Shown here piece by piece: positions 1-10,477 of a stretch of DNA of 64,000 bases. The notes under the pieces were generated by a model. It was not told the origin of the DNA. It saw only the letters and a list, made by a program, of their open reading frames with translations, and did no database searches. The number at the start of each line of letters is the position of its first letter. Position 1 is the stretch's first letter. The position numbers and the translations under genes are program-made. Source of the stretch: Bigelowiella natans CCMP2755 (lineage: Eukaryota > Cercozoa > Chlorarachniophyceae); contig ADNK01001154.1 in NCBI GenBank assembly GCA_000320545.1, positions 30,001 to 94,000 of the forward strand, read 5' to 3'.

Positions 1-62
1 GGTGTTTTCTTGTTGAAACTTATTTAGCTGCCCTTCTTGGCCTCTAATACTACGCTACTCAC

Positions 63-157
63 TCGCTCTCCATAAGTTGGTTGATTTCCCCTGTTCGTGC
101 ATTCCAAAGGTACACGGTGGGGCCAAGGCCAACGGCAAGAACGTTTTCGCTGATAAC

Positions 158-200
<43 letters not shown>

Positions 201-1040
201 ATGCATTTGTTACGGATAACCATTCATAACATGGAAACGGCAGGGATGAGTGCTTCCCTTACGATATGCTTTAGTGTCACATTGGCGCCACCACAAGACA
301 AATATCATCATCATCATCATCATCATCGTTTCATCGTAATCACCTACAAGGGTTCTACTTGTAATATTTGTGATTAATTGTTGGTATTACTGTCATCGTT
401 ATTACCTTGACCAATCTAGAATGTTGACGTAATAGTCGTCCAGTAGCTCTGGAGCATCTAAAATCCTTTCTGGGTGTGCGCTGATATATCGTGCCGCCTT
501 TCGCACTCGTCGAGATTCCCTATTGGCACTGTACAGGACTCGCAGCTTATTGTGGAAGTTCTCCGTCCCTTTAGGTGCCTTCGGTTTCTGTTTGAATGCC
601 AGAATCTTCGACTTCAAGCCGTCGCCATTGAAGAGTTCTTTTGCTAGGGTGTCCTGAAACTGCAGCGAGGCGGATGCGGGGCAGTTTTTCTCGTCGTCGC
701 GCGGAAGGAGGGGGGCGGAGTTGAATTGGAACTCTTGGAGATCTGGGTTTGACGAGGTGCTTGTGGAAATGAACCGATCCGGGCAAAAAGGAGAGCAGAA
801 CTTCCTCCTCTTCTTGCTGTCAGAGAACGGAGTAAAGGGCAGACCGACCTTTATCTTGGATGCCGATTTTGTTGCTGACATTCTCATTTTTCGGGGAGTA
901 GTCGTACGCCGAGATCTCGCATATCGCTTCCTGGCGGATGAGGTTGATGATGGTGTCAATGCACTACTCTTGGGAAGCCTCCTCTTCTTCGGTGTGAGTC
1001 CGGTGGCTGATATCTTCGAATTTTCCATTTTGGTGGCCAT
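63..1040 (-). CDS. CDC20: CDC20/fizzy APC/C co-activator, 5' part (partial)
   Basis: Activator and substrate adaptor of the anaphase-promoting complex, acting in mitosis. Two exons are in the window, 1040-406 and 149-63; the next intron begins at 62 (GTGAGT) and the gene runs off the left edge. The splice is in phase: exon 1 ends in TCA AG and exon 2 opens with C, restoring Ser-Ser before ENVLAVGLG. Visible elements: a basic Ser/Thr-rich N terminus, a C-box-like DRFIS (residues 88-92), a MAD2-binding-like segment KILAFKQKPKAP (145-156), the family signature ERILDAPELLDDYY (191-204), then the first WD40 blade with VYLWNARTG. The linker fits CDC20 better than CDH1/FZR. The intron holds a (TA)n and an (ATC)n tract. 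The remaining WD40 repeats and the C-terminal IR tail are outside the window. Confidence 0.9.
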
Positions 1041-2105
1041 GTTTGTTATCTCTATTTGCAGAAGAAGAGGTTTTAATTACGTCTTCTCGAAATTTAGTTC
1101 CCCTCTTGAATAAGAAACAAATGAATCGGGTCAGTTCTTAGGAGCCGGATAGAGTATGGGTGTTTCGTCTTTCGTCTTTCGTCCTAGGTGCTAATGGGAA
1201 GGCTGCACGCTTTTGAGATTCGTTCTCGGCACGGCTGCTCGTTTACAATGCGAATTAAGATTTTCCTGGAGTCTTCGGGTACGAAGAATGACCCTATTTA
1301 CGCATAAAATTCTGAATAACCTCTGAGGTAGTGTAAGAATTCAATCAAATTTTTGAATTGGTCGACTTAAAAGAAGTTCTCTTGACTGAGTGTCATAAAC
1401 AGGTACTATGTGCCGTCGCATGGTAGAAACTCTATGCGATTTTCCTAGTTTTACTCCTGAAATTAAAGAATGTTAACGGCTCTCTTGCTGATGATCTCTT
1501 GCTTGCCGTTTGCAGCGCTGATCGCATAAGTGCGACAATCGAAATTCGTGCTGTTTGAAGATAAAATGGATCACCATGTACTCGTAGGAAACTAAAATCG
1601 ATTCTCAAAGTGAGGAAATAATTTACGAAGTTATCCGGATGAATTATGACCTAAATATTGTGTTCTACGGAGTGTTCCTGACAAGACGCACAAGCTTGAA
1701 CTGCGACAAGGCGGTGTCCTTTTGGTTTGTACGACATGATTTTTCTTTCTACTTCCATTCAAAACTCATGCCGTTTCTGTTCTGAAAAACATAGATGCGC
1801 TGGAGGTGGGGTGCTCTGCCCATCACGCCCCGCTCCCCTCCCCTTGTGGGTCAAACTCTACGCTTGCCGTCGTTCAAAAGGAGATTTCCCATTCGACATA
1901 ATTCAAGTCAACAGGTGTGATAACAGTCACTTTTGTAATCCGAAGTATTGGGCATCTCATCTTCCTTTCGGTGTAATAACAGGGGGGGAAAGAGTTCAAG
2001 GAGAGAATCCGATTTTATGATAGAGCTTTCCTCACACTCAAAGCAGGTATTTCCATCAGTCTCATTGTAGCTAGATGCTAACTTCTTTCGAATGTTACGG
2101 TATAG
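1041..2105. other. Spacer between CDC20 and Obg; unresolved Obg 5' exon(s)
   Basis: This is the divergent region between the CDC20 start and the first recognisable Obg exon. I see no conserved protein segment. The Obg start codon, an N-terminal exon and any organelle-targeting peptide should lie here, because the exon at 2106 begins in mid-codon. A possible exon around 1875-1912 (DFPFDIIQVN before GTGTGA) is too short to support. Confidence 0.4.
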
Positions 2106-3317
2106 GTACTGGCGGCAATGGAAACAAGAGGTAATGGCATTAATGACGATAGCAACAATGTCCTTACACATGAATGTCCTTACATATTCTTGCTACCAGC
2201 TTCATCACGGATCGATACGGAAACAAACTTCCAGACGGGTAACGTGCATGGATTTCCTTGTGATGGCACCGATTGATGAGTGTATTTGTGGATTGCAACA
2301 ATTGTAGGGAGCGTGGTGGAGATGGCGGCGACGTTATTCTTCAAGCGTGTTCGCATCAGCAAGCTCTGAAGTTGTTGAATAAAAATGTTTTTGACTGTGA
2401 TCCGGAATATCACAATCTAATAAGTGTACTGTTGCAGATTCGAATCTTTCCACCATATGGGGAAAAAAGGTGCGAGGAAGGGTCACTGGCCATAGAGAGA
2501 GAAGTAGAACGAGGGAGGGTTGCGTGGAGATGATTTGCTTGCATTCGCGTCGTACTGTGGTGGTTGGGAAATGTTTGAAGATGGATACTGTTCTTGTCTT
2601 GTAGGAGAAAACGGCAAGTCCAACAACAAACGGGGACGAAAAGGGGCGGATTATGTCATCAAAGTCCCCATCGGGTATTCTTTTGTTTCCCTGCTACCTT
2701 TAAACGTGTGTGGGGGCGGGGGGGCAGCGACTTCATCATACGTCTGTGTATTTGAGATGGACTGGATTACCCTTTAGGACAGTCGTAAAGCGTGTCCATC
2801 GTGATGAAGAAACAAGGTTCAACGACCTTCCCTCCCTTTTCCATAAGGAGGCCTCAGCAATGCGCTGCTATTATATTCACGACGCAATGCTTAACATAAC
2901 TCTTAGAGAACGCTCATTTTCGGACGTCATCGCCGACCTGACAGAAGAGAGTCAACGGTTGTTATATTAACGTCTTGTTGATTGCTGGTTGGTGCCGAGT
3001 AGCTTGTCCTTTGCTTCAGCGGGATCGCATGCTGCTAACACATAGTAAACAAACGGTAGGTTTTGCGCGGCAAAGGGTGGAAAAGGCGGGCAGGGAAACG
3101 TCTCATTTAAGACAAAGTAAGCAGTATCTGACGCCATAAACTACGAACGAAATCTAACGATATTACCCAAGAGCGAGGGGGTGAGCATGGAATGATGCAA
3201 ACAGGTGGCAACGTCGTCCGGAAATCAGGGAGCTAGGGAAGGTACTCTGCCTGCTACTACTGCTACTACTGCCTGCTACTACTCTCAAGCATCGAGGGGG
3301 GGGGGAGAAGAGAGAAT

Positions 3318-3362
<45 letters not shown>

Positions 3363-3369
3363 GATAGAA

Positions 3370-3408
<39 letters not shown>

Positions 3409-3442
3409 GACAACCCGCTTCTTACCTTCTTAACTTTATGAT

Positions 3443-3487
<45 letters not shown>

Positions 3488-3714
3488 CTTACCTCTGATC
3501 ATCATTCTCAGGGCTTAGTTGGGTTCCCGAACGCTGGGAAGTCCTCCTTTCTACGCAGAGTCTCACGAGCCAGGCCGAAGGTTGACACTAGCAGCAGCAG
3601 CAGCAGCAGCAAACGCGATGTCCCTGTGTAAATTAGCAAGATATTTAATAATAATAATAATAATAATAACAATGATAATGATAATGATAATAATCATAAT
3701 CATAATAATAGTGG

Positions 3715-3749
<35 letters not shown>

Positions 3750-5423
3750 GGTGGCGGTGGTGGTGGAGGAGGAGTGGTAGGCCGATGATTACATTAGAAA
3801 CTTTTGGCTGTGTCCGAAATACAACCAATCTTTGATTGTTGAAGGTCGGGAGCAGCGTTGGCTGCACCGTTCCTTTCATGACGAGATCAAGTTCAAATGA
3901 GGCTAATAATGCTGCTGCTGCTGCTGCTGCTGCCACCTCTTATTGCTGTTCGCATTCTTTCCACAAACGACACTACGATAGGATACCAAACAGAATTTAC
4001 CACAAGTATTTATCTACTATCGCTGTTGATATGCTTGCAAACTACTGAGCATGGGTGATAAATCAAACCCTGCGAGGGTCGGAGGAGGAGGAGAAGGAGG
4101 AGGAGGGGGGGGGGGACTTTGAATTTATCATTTGACCACACGACCACACATGCCCGGAAACCATGCTTTATGGGGGTGAATGAAGCTTTTATATTATATT
4201 TACTACTTCTTCCCATGATGAGCATCAGTATTTTCATACATGCACCGACCCTCCTTCTTCTTCTTCTTCTTCTTCTGCTGCTGCTGCTGGTCCGTCTTCT
4301 CTTCCAGGTGGGCCATTGGCCATTCACGACGCTACAGCCGCACGTAGGAATCGTGGAAGCAGCCGATCCAGCAATGTAATGAGAGCAAGAAGAGAGACAG
4401 TGCGGAAATAACAACGATAATAAGTAGTAGTAGTACTGCAAGTTGGAGAAACTGCCCTACCACAACCAACTTACCTGACGCATCGCAACAATGCTGTTCG
4501 TGCCGGCACCATCATCATCAGATAATAAACTTAGAGGGGGTGGCGGAAGAGTTGGGCATTATCTCCAGTTTTTTTTTTATTTTATTATTTTATTTTTTTT
4601 TCCACCCTCTTTACACACCTGCTTCATACTCCTTTCAGGACGCAATTCACGGTCGCAGATATACCTGGTAAAGGCGCTGTGTTGTGCTCGTTAAAGGGAA
4701 TGATGTATATCGTGTATATATGACACACATGTGTACGTGTGTAAGTGCAAGTGTGTGGTGTTTTGTGCTGTGTTTTTCCTTATTCACATCCCCCGTAAGG
4801 TTTGATTGAAGGTGCAAGCGAAGGGAGGGGTCTTGGCCACCATTTCCTCCGGCACATCGAGCGTGTGAAAGTCCTTCTCTTCGTGCTTGATGGAGGTGAT
4901 GAGTGATGACTTACCATTCCGAGCAGATGGGTGACATGGGCAATAAATTGAAAAAACCTCATAGCTGCTGTCTCCATATCATTTCCCCCACAAAGCAACA
5001 TTTCCTTTTTGGGTTTTCTTCTACGACTTCCTTCCTCCCCCCCCCCCAGCCTCCAGCGACTTTCGGTGTCCGGCTGAAGACCTACACCAGCTCATTACGG
5101 AACTAAACACGTGCGTGCATCTGTTTATTTTATCTAAATCTCTACCCACTCTTCCCCAGCAGCAGCAGCATACTACTACTACTACTACTACCACTACTAC
5201 CCTGAGTAGACTAGTAAACCAGACTTAGCAGCAGTGATACGTCAGCCACTCTAGGAAGGAGTAATAGGAGTAGTATCACCTTGTAGAGCATTAAGTATTA
5301 CTCTCCTGGGCGCTTATTACGTTTATGACACCGAAGGTATTCTCCGAAGATAGCTCAGAGGCCTGCACTTGTCTTTTTGAACAAAAACGGTAGGCATGGC
5401 TTTGGCCTCGCATCCGCAAGCAG

Positions 5424-5483
<60 letters not shown>

Positions 5484-6037
5484 TTTGGGTTTTTATCGTC
5501 GATAATTCGCAGATATTGACGAGGGGGTTTTCGAGCATAACGAACAGAAGGTAATGTTTCTTAGTATAGTATCAGTAGATCACGCAGCAGTCTGTCAAAA
5601 TACTGCTGGTGTGTTCTCTGTTGTAGGTGAGAGCTACCAGCCCCTTTGAAGTAGTCGTTGGCACCGCTGCGGAGGAGAACGCAATCGGGATGCAAGATGT
5701 AATAAAATTAAATGATGTTATGACAAGTTTTTGTGGAAAGCAGGGGCTGGTAGCCATTCTGTAATATTTACCAGAATCGTGCATCCTGCGTCAGAAAAGG
5801 AGTGGTGATATATGGTTTTTGGCATGTGCCGAACAACTTTCTATGAGACTGCTCATGCAAAAAGTGTGAAGATATTCTGAATTATCTTTTTGGTGTGTAG
5901 GTGATCGACAAGCTCCACGACCTACTTCGGAAGGTTTATTGTCAATTCTATGTCAGCCATGGGTGTTCTAAACTTTTCATTTATCTGTGTAGGCCGACCC
6001 TGAAAATTTTCCAACATATACTCGCCGACATTCCTAG
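2106..6037 (+). CDS. Obg-family GTPase (GTPBP5/MTG2-like), many short exons; 5' end unresolved
   Basis: Obg GTPases assist assembly of the large ribosomal subunit, usually in mitochondria or plastids for eukaryotic copies. Exons read by eye: 2106-2130, 2200-2238, 2308 to about 2440, 2605-2674, 2778-2957, 3060-3116, 3205-3241, 3512-3580, 4308-4375, 4639-4667, 4800-4895, 5050-5110, 5337-5389, 5513-5550, 5627-5749, 5901-5933, 5993-6037. The Gly-rich Obg fold is clear ([50 protein letters not shown]). G1 is GFPNAGKSS, switch I is [13 protein letters not shown]3 is [18 protein letters not shown], then [17 protein letters not shown], and G4 is NKND in place of NKxD. G5 is less certain ([10 protein letters not shown]). 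Phases agree at nearly every junction from 2605 on. The linker between the Obg fold and the G domain is shorter than usual. The protein ends RRHS at 6037. Confidence 0.88.
3319..3481. repeat. Compound microsatellite (CA)n-(GA)n-(TA)n in an Obg intron
   Basis: About 40 bases of CA at 3319-3358, then GA at 3377-3402 and TA at 3446-3481. The tract fills the intron just before the exon carrying the P-loop. Confidence 0.95.
3590..4290. repeat. Trinucleotide repeat cluster in an Obg intron
   Basis: AGC (3591-3611), AAT/ATA (3647-3670 and 3715-3749), GGT/GGA (3751-3775), GCT (3909-3932), GGA plus poly-G (4081-4118) and CTT/CTG (4254-4289) lie in a single 727-base intron between the P-loop exon and the switch I exon. 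Confidence 0.9.
5425..5478. repeat. (CA)n-(TA)n tract in an Obg intron
   Basis: CA repeats at 5425-5442 run directly into TA repeats to 5478. The tract is in the intron between the exons supplying the NKN and the D of the G4 motif. Confidence 0.95.
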
Positions 6038-6573
6038 ACGCATTTGCGATGGGATCGTATCGCAACAAATATCAACTTTATTTGAAAAGCAAATTGTGAT
6101 TCTGTACATGCGGTTGCTTCAACATACTCTGCCTAACCAGATACATGCACGCAGCAGCAGCGCGTGGTCCTGATAATCGCAGTGGTAGAAGCTTCTAGCA
6201 ATGATGAGTGCCTCGATCTACATGTAGCAAGGTCGAGCAGAATGATGATTCATGCCACCGCCGTTGTGCATCATACATATCACATGTGCATTGCTGTGTC
6301 TATTATGTGCCATTATAATTACTGTGTCTGTTATGATGATGTGATTTTGGGATTAATTCGATCAATGCAAACTTCTGCATGAACGCTATTTTAATAATCG
6401 AATTAATTTGATTAGTTGATTGTCCAGCGCTAAATAAATTGTGCTAGTTGTAGCACTTGGCTCGCGCATTGAAGCAGGACGAGATGCTCCATGTCTTTTA
6501 CTAGCCGCCTAGTCTACGGCACGTGCATTAGGGTTACAGCAGAGACAAATAAATATAGCATAACCCATAAGCG

Positions 6574-6735
6574 CGGCGTAGCCGCTGCCTTTGCATAGCT
6601 ACATTAGGATGACTATACAAGCGATTTAGCTCTCTTCATTACATCCGTCTCATATGGTAAGTGCTGTAGCCGCTGCTTAGTGAAATTTGCATAGCTAGCT
6701 AGCTACATTAGGATAACTACTGAAGCGATGACAAT
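6574..6735. repeat. Dispersed repeat, two tandem copies
   Basis: Copy 1 has GTAGCCGCTGC (about 6584), GCATAGCTACATTAGGATGA, then CATTACATCCGTCTCATATG at 6637-6656. Copy 2 restarts at about 6667 with GTAGCCGCTGC and TAGCTACATTAGGATAAC. The same modules recur near 32712, 49830 and 49977. Confidence 0.8.
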
Positions 6736-6796
6736 CGCTAACGAGTACCAATTAGCGTGCCAAAATGTCTTTGTTGTCGTTATTGCATTAAAATAT

Positions 6797-6824
6797 AACC
6801 CTAACCCAAACCCTAACCCTAACA
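6797..6824. repeat. Interstitial telomere-like repeat (CCCTAA)n
   Basis: Four tandem hexamers, CCCTAA CCCAAA CCCTAA CCCTAA, with one variant unit. The complement is TTAGGG. It lies in an intergenic spacer. Confidence 0.8.
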
Positions 6825-7277
6825 ACACCCAAACTCACCATCTGTTCCCAATTTCGTACATGCAAAATCTGTTTTTGCATATGCAAAATCAGTCTTTGCA
6901 ATGTCAAAAAACTGATTTTGTGTCCACACCGATTTTGATGGGAAGATAGCTACACTAGGAAGACTATCAAAAAGACTAATAACATCACATCATTATATTC
7001 GTTCCATATGTACAATGTATATGTAGACCGTTGAACATTTTTAATTTCTTCACTACATTCTTCTCAAACGTCTAAGCACACACTTTGTCGACTATCTAGA
7101 CTAGTAAAGGCTATATTGGTAGTTTGTGAGGCAGCGGAATAAGAGCTGATGATGTGTGTGCAAACGAAAATTGCTAAGAGAAATCCTGCATAACTGGGGT
7201 AATCTTTACGGATGTTCAATAGATGCAACCTGCAAGCTATTTCAACTTACAGGATATAAATATAAACCTGAAAGGAT

Positions 7278-9017
7278 CTATTTCTTCAAAGATTTCACAA
7301 TTTTTTGCGAAAGATTGGAAGTATCAGATTCATTAAGAGTGTTCACGATCTCCACTGAAATATGACGATCCCCTGCGTTACAATACACCCATCTTCAAAC
7401 ATTGTATCGACTCTTTGCGGACGATGTTACAGCATAGAAAGAAAGATTACACACCATATGGTATTTTTTCTTCAGGACAACACTCATCTCATCCCAAAAT
7501 CCCATTGAATTCTTGTCAAAGAAACGACCGACATACTCCAGAGGGTGATGCATACATCAGACAACCAGCTTTCGAAGAAAATGAGAACGGTATTCTTGAG
7601 GAAACAGACGGTGTTGACCTTTAACTTTGCTCAGAAACTCCCCCTTGATGAAGTCAATGGTCGACGAGACATCTACGCATTTCTTGGCGGCTGGATTATC
7701 TTTAAACGCCGAAGATTCCGACGTAAACGTAGACTTTGAGAGCTTCTCCCGAAGCAGATCAGGCTTGGTGAATACGAGGATGATATTACTCTCTTTGTGT
7801 GCCTTCCAGTTGAGGACAGATTCCCAGACCTTGAGTGCTTCCAGCATGCAGTTGGCATCGGCTTTTTCACGAAGAGTCTGTAGCAGCACGATTCACACCC
7901 ACCCACCAGTCCGACTTTGTCAGCAAATACAAATAGACACAAGTGATCGGACCATACAAAAAAATAACATGGATATAGACAATAATCTCTCTCTCTCCCT
8001 CTCTCTCTCTCTCCCTCCCTCCCTCTCTCCCTGACTTGGTGTTCGTGAGGAAAAGGGATCACAGGAATAAAGATAGGGGAAGGAGTAAGGTTAGGGTAAG
8101 GGATGCTCTGGTTAATGGTCACCACCTCGTCAAAGCCGCATAATGAGACACAAAATATAATCGTGTTGTTTTCTTGATTGTTTTCTGCCAAATGACGATT
8201 CCACTTTTTGCGTTCACTCCTCATTCCACCTACATCCATTACCTGGTATCTTTCGCCTAATTGTAATAGCAGAGAGTCAGCATATATACAAAAAGGGACT
8301 TCATATAAGATTTTATGAACGTTACCTTCATCCGTGTCAATGTTTGTCAATCCGAAGCCAGTGGTTTTCGCACGCATTTTTAGTATATCCTACACATTTT
8401 GGGGAATTAACGTTAGTTTAATAGAAATCCGAGCTAAAATGGAACATCGAGCATTTCACATACATTAAAGCTTGGAGTGTAGCCTTTTTCAGCAATCTTT
8501 TCTGCGTTTTCAAGGAGCTCATGACCATAGTGGTCAAAATCGTCATCCAAGACCGATGTTGATGCCTCTTTAATTCGGTCATGAGCCCAAAACTGACTTA
8601 CAGCTGCAGCAACTTCAGGGGTGAAACGATTTTTTTGGGTTTTTTTTTTTTCTTCTTCCGAATCATATTTGTCGATTGCTTTCTTTGGCTCCCTGAGTTC
8701 AATCGGGACTTCATTGTCTTCAGCAAATGCTTGTTTGATGATTTTTTGCATCATATCAACGATATGATATTGTATGAGATCAGTGTAACTATCTCTTTTT
8801 TTTTTTTTAAATTCATCCGGGCCTTGGAGGTTCTATCGGGTTGAAATGTATCGGGTTTAGAATCACTGATATACGAACTAGATGAAAACTAATCACACCA
8901 CAGTGCTACCAATTTTAAGGTCGTCTTGCCACTGCCGCCACAGCCGAGAAACAGCGCCTGCCCTAGAGAAGCTTTTTCTTCAGTCGCCTTCACTTCGGCA
9001 CCCATTCTGGCCCCCAT
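7278..9017 (-). CDS. Divergent heterotrimeric G-protein alpha subunit
   Basis: Membrane-associated GTP switch coupling receptors to effectors. Exons: 9017-8910, 8832-8464, 8389-8326, 8256-8126, from 7877 to about 7600, then one or two 3' exons ending with TAG at 7280-7278; the last junctions are uncertain. Phases agree across the first five exons. The N terminus begins MGARMG, so Gly2 could be myristoylated. P-loop GCGGSGKTT replaces GAGESGKST. A helical domain follows (FWAHDRIKEA), then DILKMRAKTTGF, which keeps the catalytic Arg and the switch I Thr. Switch II is DVGGMRSERKKW, with Met where the catalytic Gln should be. G4 is FTKPD (usual NKKD) and the TCAT box is replaced by AVTSSAK. The fold is therefore intact but several nucleotide-contact motifs are changed. 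An A-run inside exon 2 codes a Lys stretch. The intron at 8125-7878 carries a (GA)n tract on the coding strand. Confidence 0.85.
7988..8033. repeat. (CT)n tract in a G-alpha intron
   Basis: A CT run with CCCT interruptions, which is GA on the coding strand. Confidence 0.9.
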
Positions 9018-9080
9018 GCTGTCCAGATATTATCTTGTTGTTGTTGTTGTTACTGTTGCCATTGTTGTTATTTATCATTC

Positions 9081-9137
9081 AAAAAATAGTGGGAAAATTG
9101 CCCGTAATTTTCACGGGCAATTTTCATACTATTTTTT
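9081..9137. repeat. 25-bp inverted repeat upstream of G-alpha
   Basis: Arms 9081-9105 and 9113-9137 match at 23 of 25 positions around a 7-base loop; both contain AAAATTGCCCGT. It lies about 64 bases upstream of the G-alpha start, so it is either a 5' UTR or promoter hairpin or a small palindromic insertion. Confidence 0.85.
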
Positions 9138-9599
9138 GAGAATTAAAAAAAAAGAAGCCTCACATATCGTATCAGTTTCAGCCTAAGCGCATGTATCACG
9201 TGTACCAGATGCGGTTCTCACTTTAAGTTAGTTCGAGGCACTGTATTTCGTAGATCTACATTGCAAATGTCTTGTAACTTTTTGGAAATTTTTCCTTGGT
9301 ATCTCCTTCGAAAGTGCCCTGAAATCAAAGGTAAATTAGTCGTGCGACGGAAAGAAACATTGAGATTTGTTTGTAGATCCGCTGCGTTTTCACCTGCCAG
9401 AAGGCTGGATGCCCAAATCGATTTCGGAAATGTAGTTCATTGTCATTGTTCATTGTTCTCGCTGGAGTGGATGGGACACTGTCTAGTGATGTTTAAATGT
9501 CGAAGAAACACATGGCATTTTGCTACTTGCGCCATCAAATTTAGATAATTCTAACTTATTAGAACTCATCATGATTCCCGGAATGCTGTTTTAGCATCA

Positions 9600-10140
9600 C
9601 GTTGATCTGTCGCTATCCACAATAGATCAGCGCGTGCTCGTGCTTGCATGGCGTCGCCGTCACATTGAATGTAAGAGTGGCGCCTGGGACCTGGTTTGTC
9701 TGCCTGCTCCTCCTTTTCCCATGCTTCTCATTCCCATTGAAACTGAAGTCTCACTGGATGCTCCCTCGGATGCACCGGCCGTGGACCATCGTGTAGATGA
9801 TGCAAGCTAGCCACGCAGGCATGCATCATGGGCACTGTCAAAACAGCAAAGCGAGCCACCGGCAGGCTTGACTACTGCTTTGCTAAGCATCCAGGCTTGC
9901 GGCCCAGAACACGGACTCATCTCTGGAATGCTCTCGTTCGCCCCATCCTCGCGAACATGGCATGGGACTAATTTCGCTAATCCCCCCCATTTCATTAGCT
10001 AAGACCAGTTGCAGAGTGTCCAGACACAGTTCCTAAAAAAGAACCTCAGAGCCCATTTCCAGTCCTTGTGTTTTTTGCTGTCCGAGTGTGGCCAGAAAAA
10101 ATTGCAAGCCCGCTGGGGCACACGGTGGTCCAAAATCAAT
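9600..10140 (+). pseudogene. Relic of a LINE-like (non-LTR) retroelement, reverse-transcriptase C-terminal region
   Basis: Broken reading frames on the plus strand resemble the segment after the catalytic core of non-LTR reverse transcriptases. A stretch from 9829 reads MGTVKTAKRATGRLDY and continues to LWNALVRPILANMAWD before a stop at 9969. A second stretch at about 10008-10140 reads QLQSVQTQFLKKNLRA and then SECGQKKLQARWG, the usual LxxxQxxFLRxxL...ELG...R pattern. The frame is interrupted and no YADD catalytic motif is visible. The region is richer in GC than its surroundings. Identification rests on pattern resemblance alone. Confidence 0.4.
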
Positions 10141-10477
10141 GCGTAATGATGGCACGAAATCATCAAATGATGATTTTTTCATCACGTAATGACATTTGTC
10201 ATTGCGAGGCAACTAGACAATGGCAATCGAAAGAGTAACGTGTGGTTGCCCAACATGCGATGCATCCGTGCACGCACGCACGGTGCACCTGCAACGATCT
10301 CGCGAATAAGTACACAGCTAACTAGACAATCATGCTCCTCTAGCAGGTCCTAGCTTCAATTCGATCAACATAGATAGTCGCACAAGAGAAAATATCAAAA
10401 TGTACGTGTGAAATGTCTTCGAGTACTAGAGATTACGCGTGTCAACAAAATCATTCAGCTAGATGCAATGCGAGCTA

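Larger units (their letters stand above)
6038..7277. other. Intergenic spacer between Obg and G-alpha
   Basis: No coding segment recognised. It contains a dispersed-repeat copy (6574-6656) and its partial repeat (6661-6735), a telomere-like array (6797-6824), and short direct and inverted TGCAAAATC words around 6860-6945. The sequence is AT-rich with CTAGCTAG and ACATGC words, the texture of other spacers here. Confidence 0.6.

Noticed and set aside
3205-3241. Obg exon read as [12 protein letters not shown]
   Set aside because: It looks like the Obg linker, but its end phase does not fit the next exon ([11 protein letters not shown]); the frame [12 protein letters not shown] fits both neighbours.
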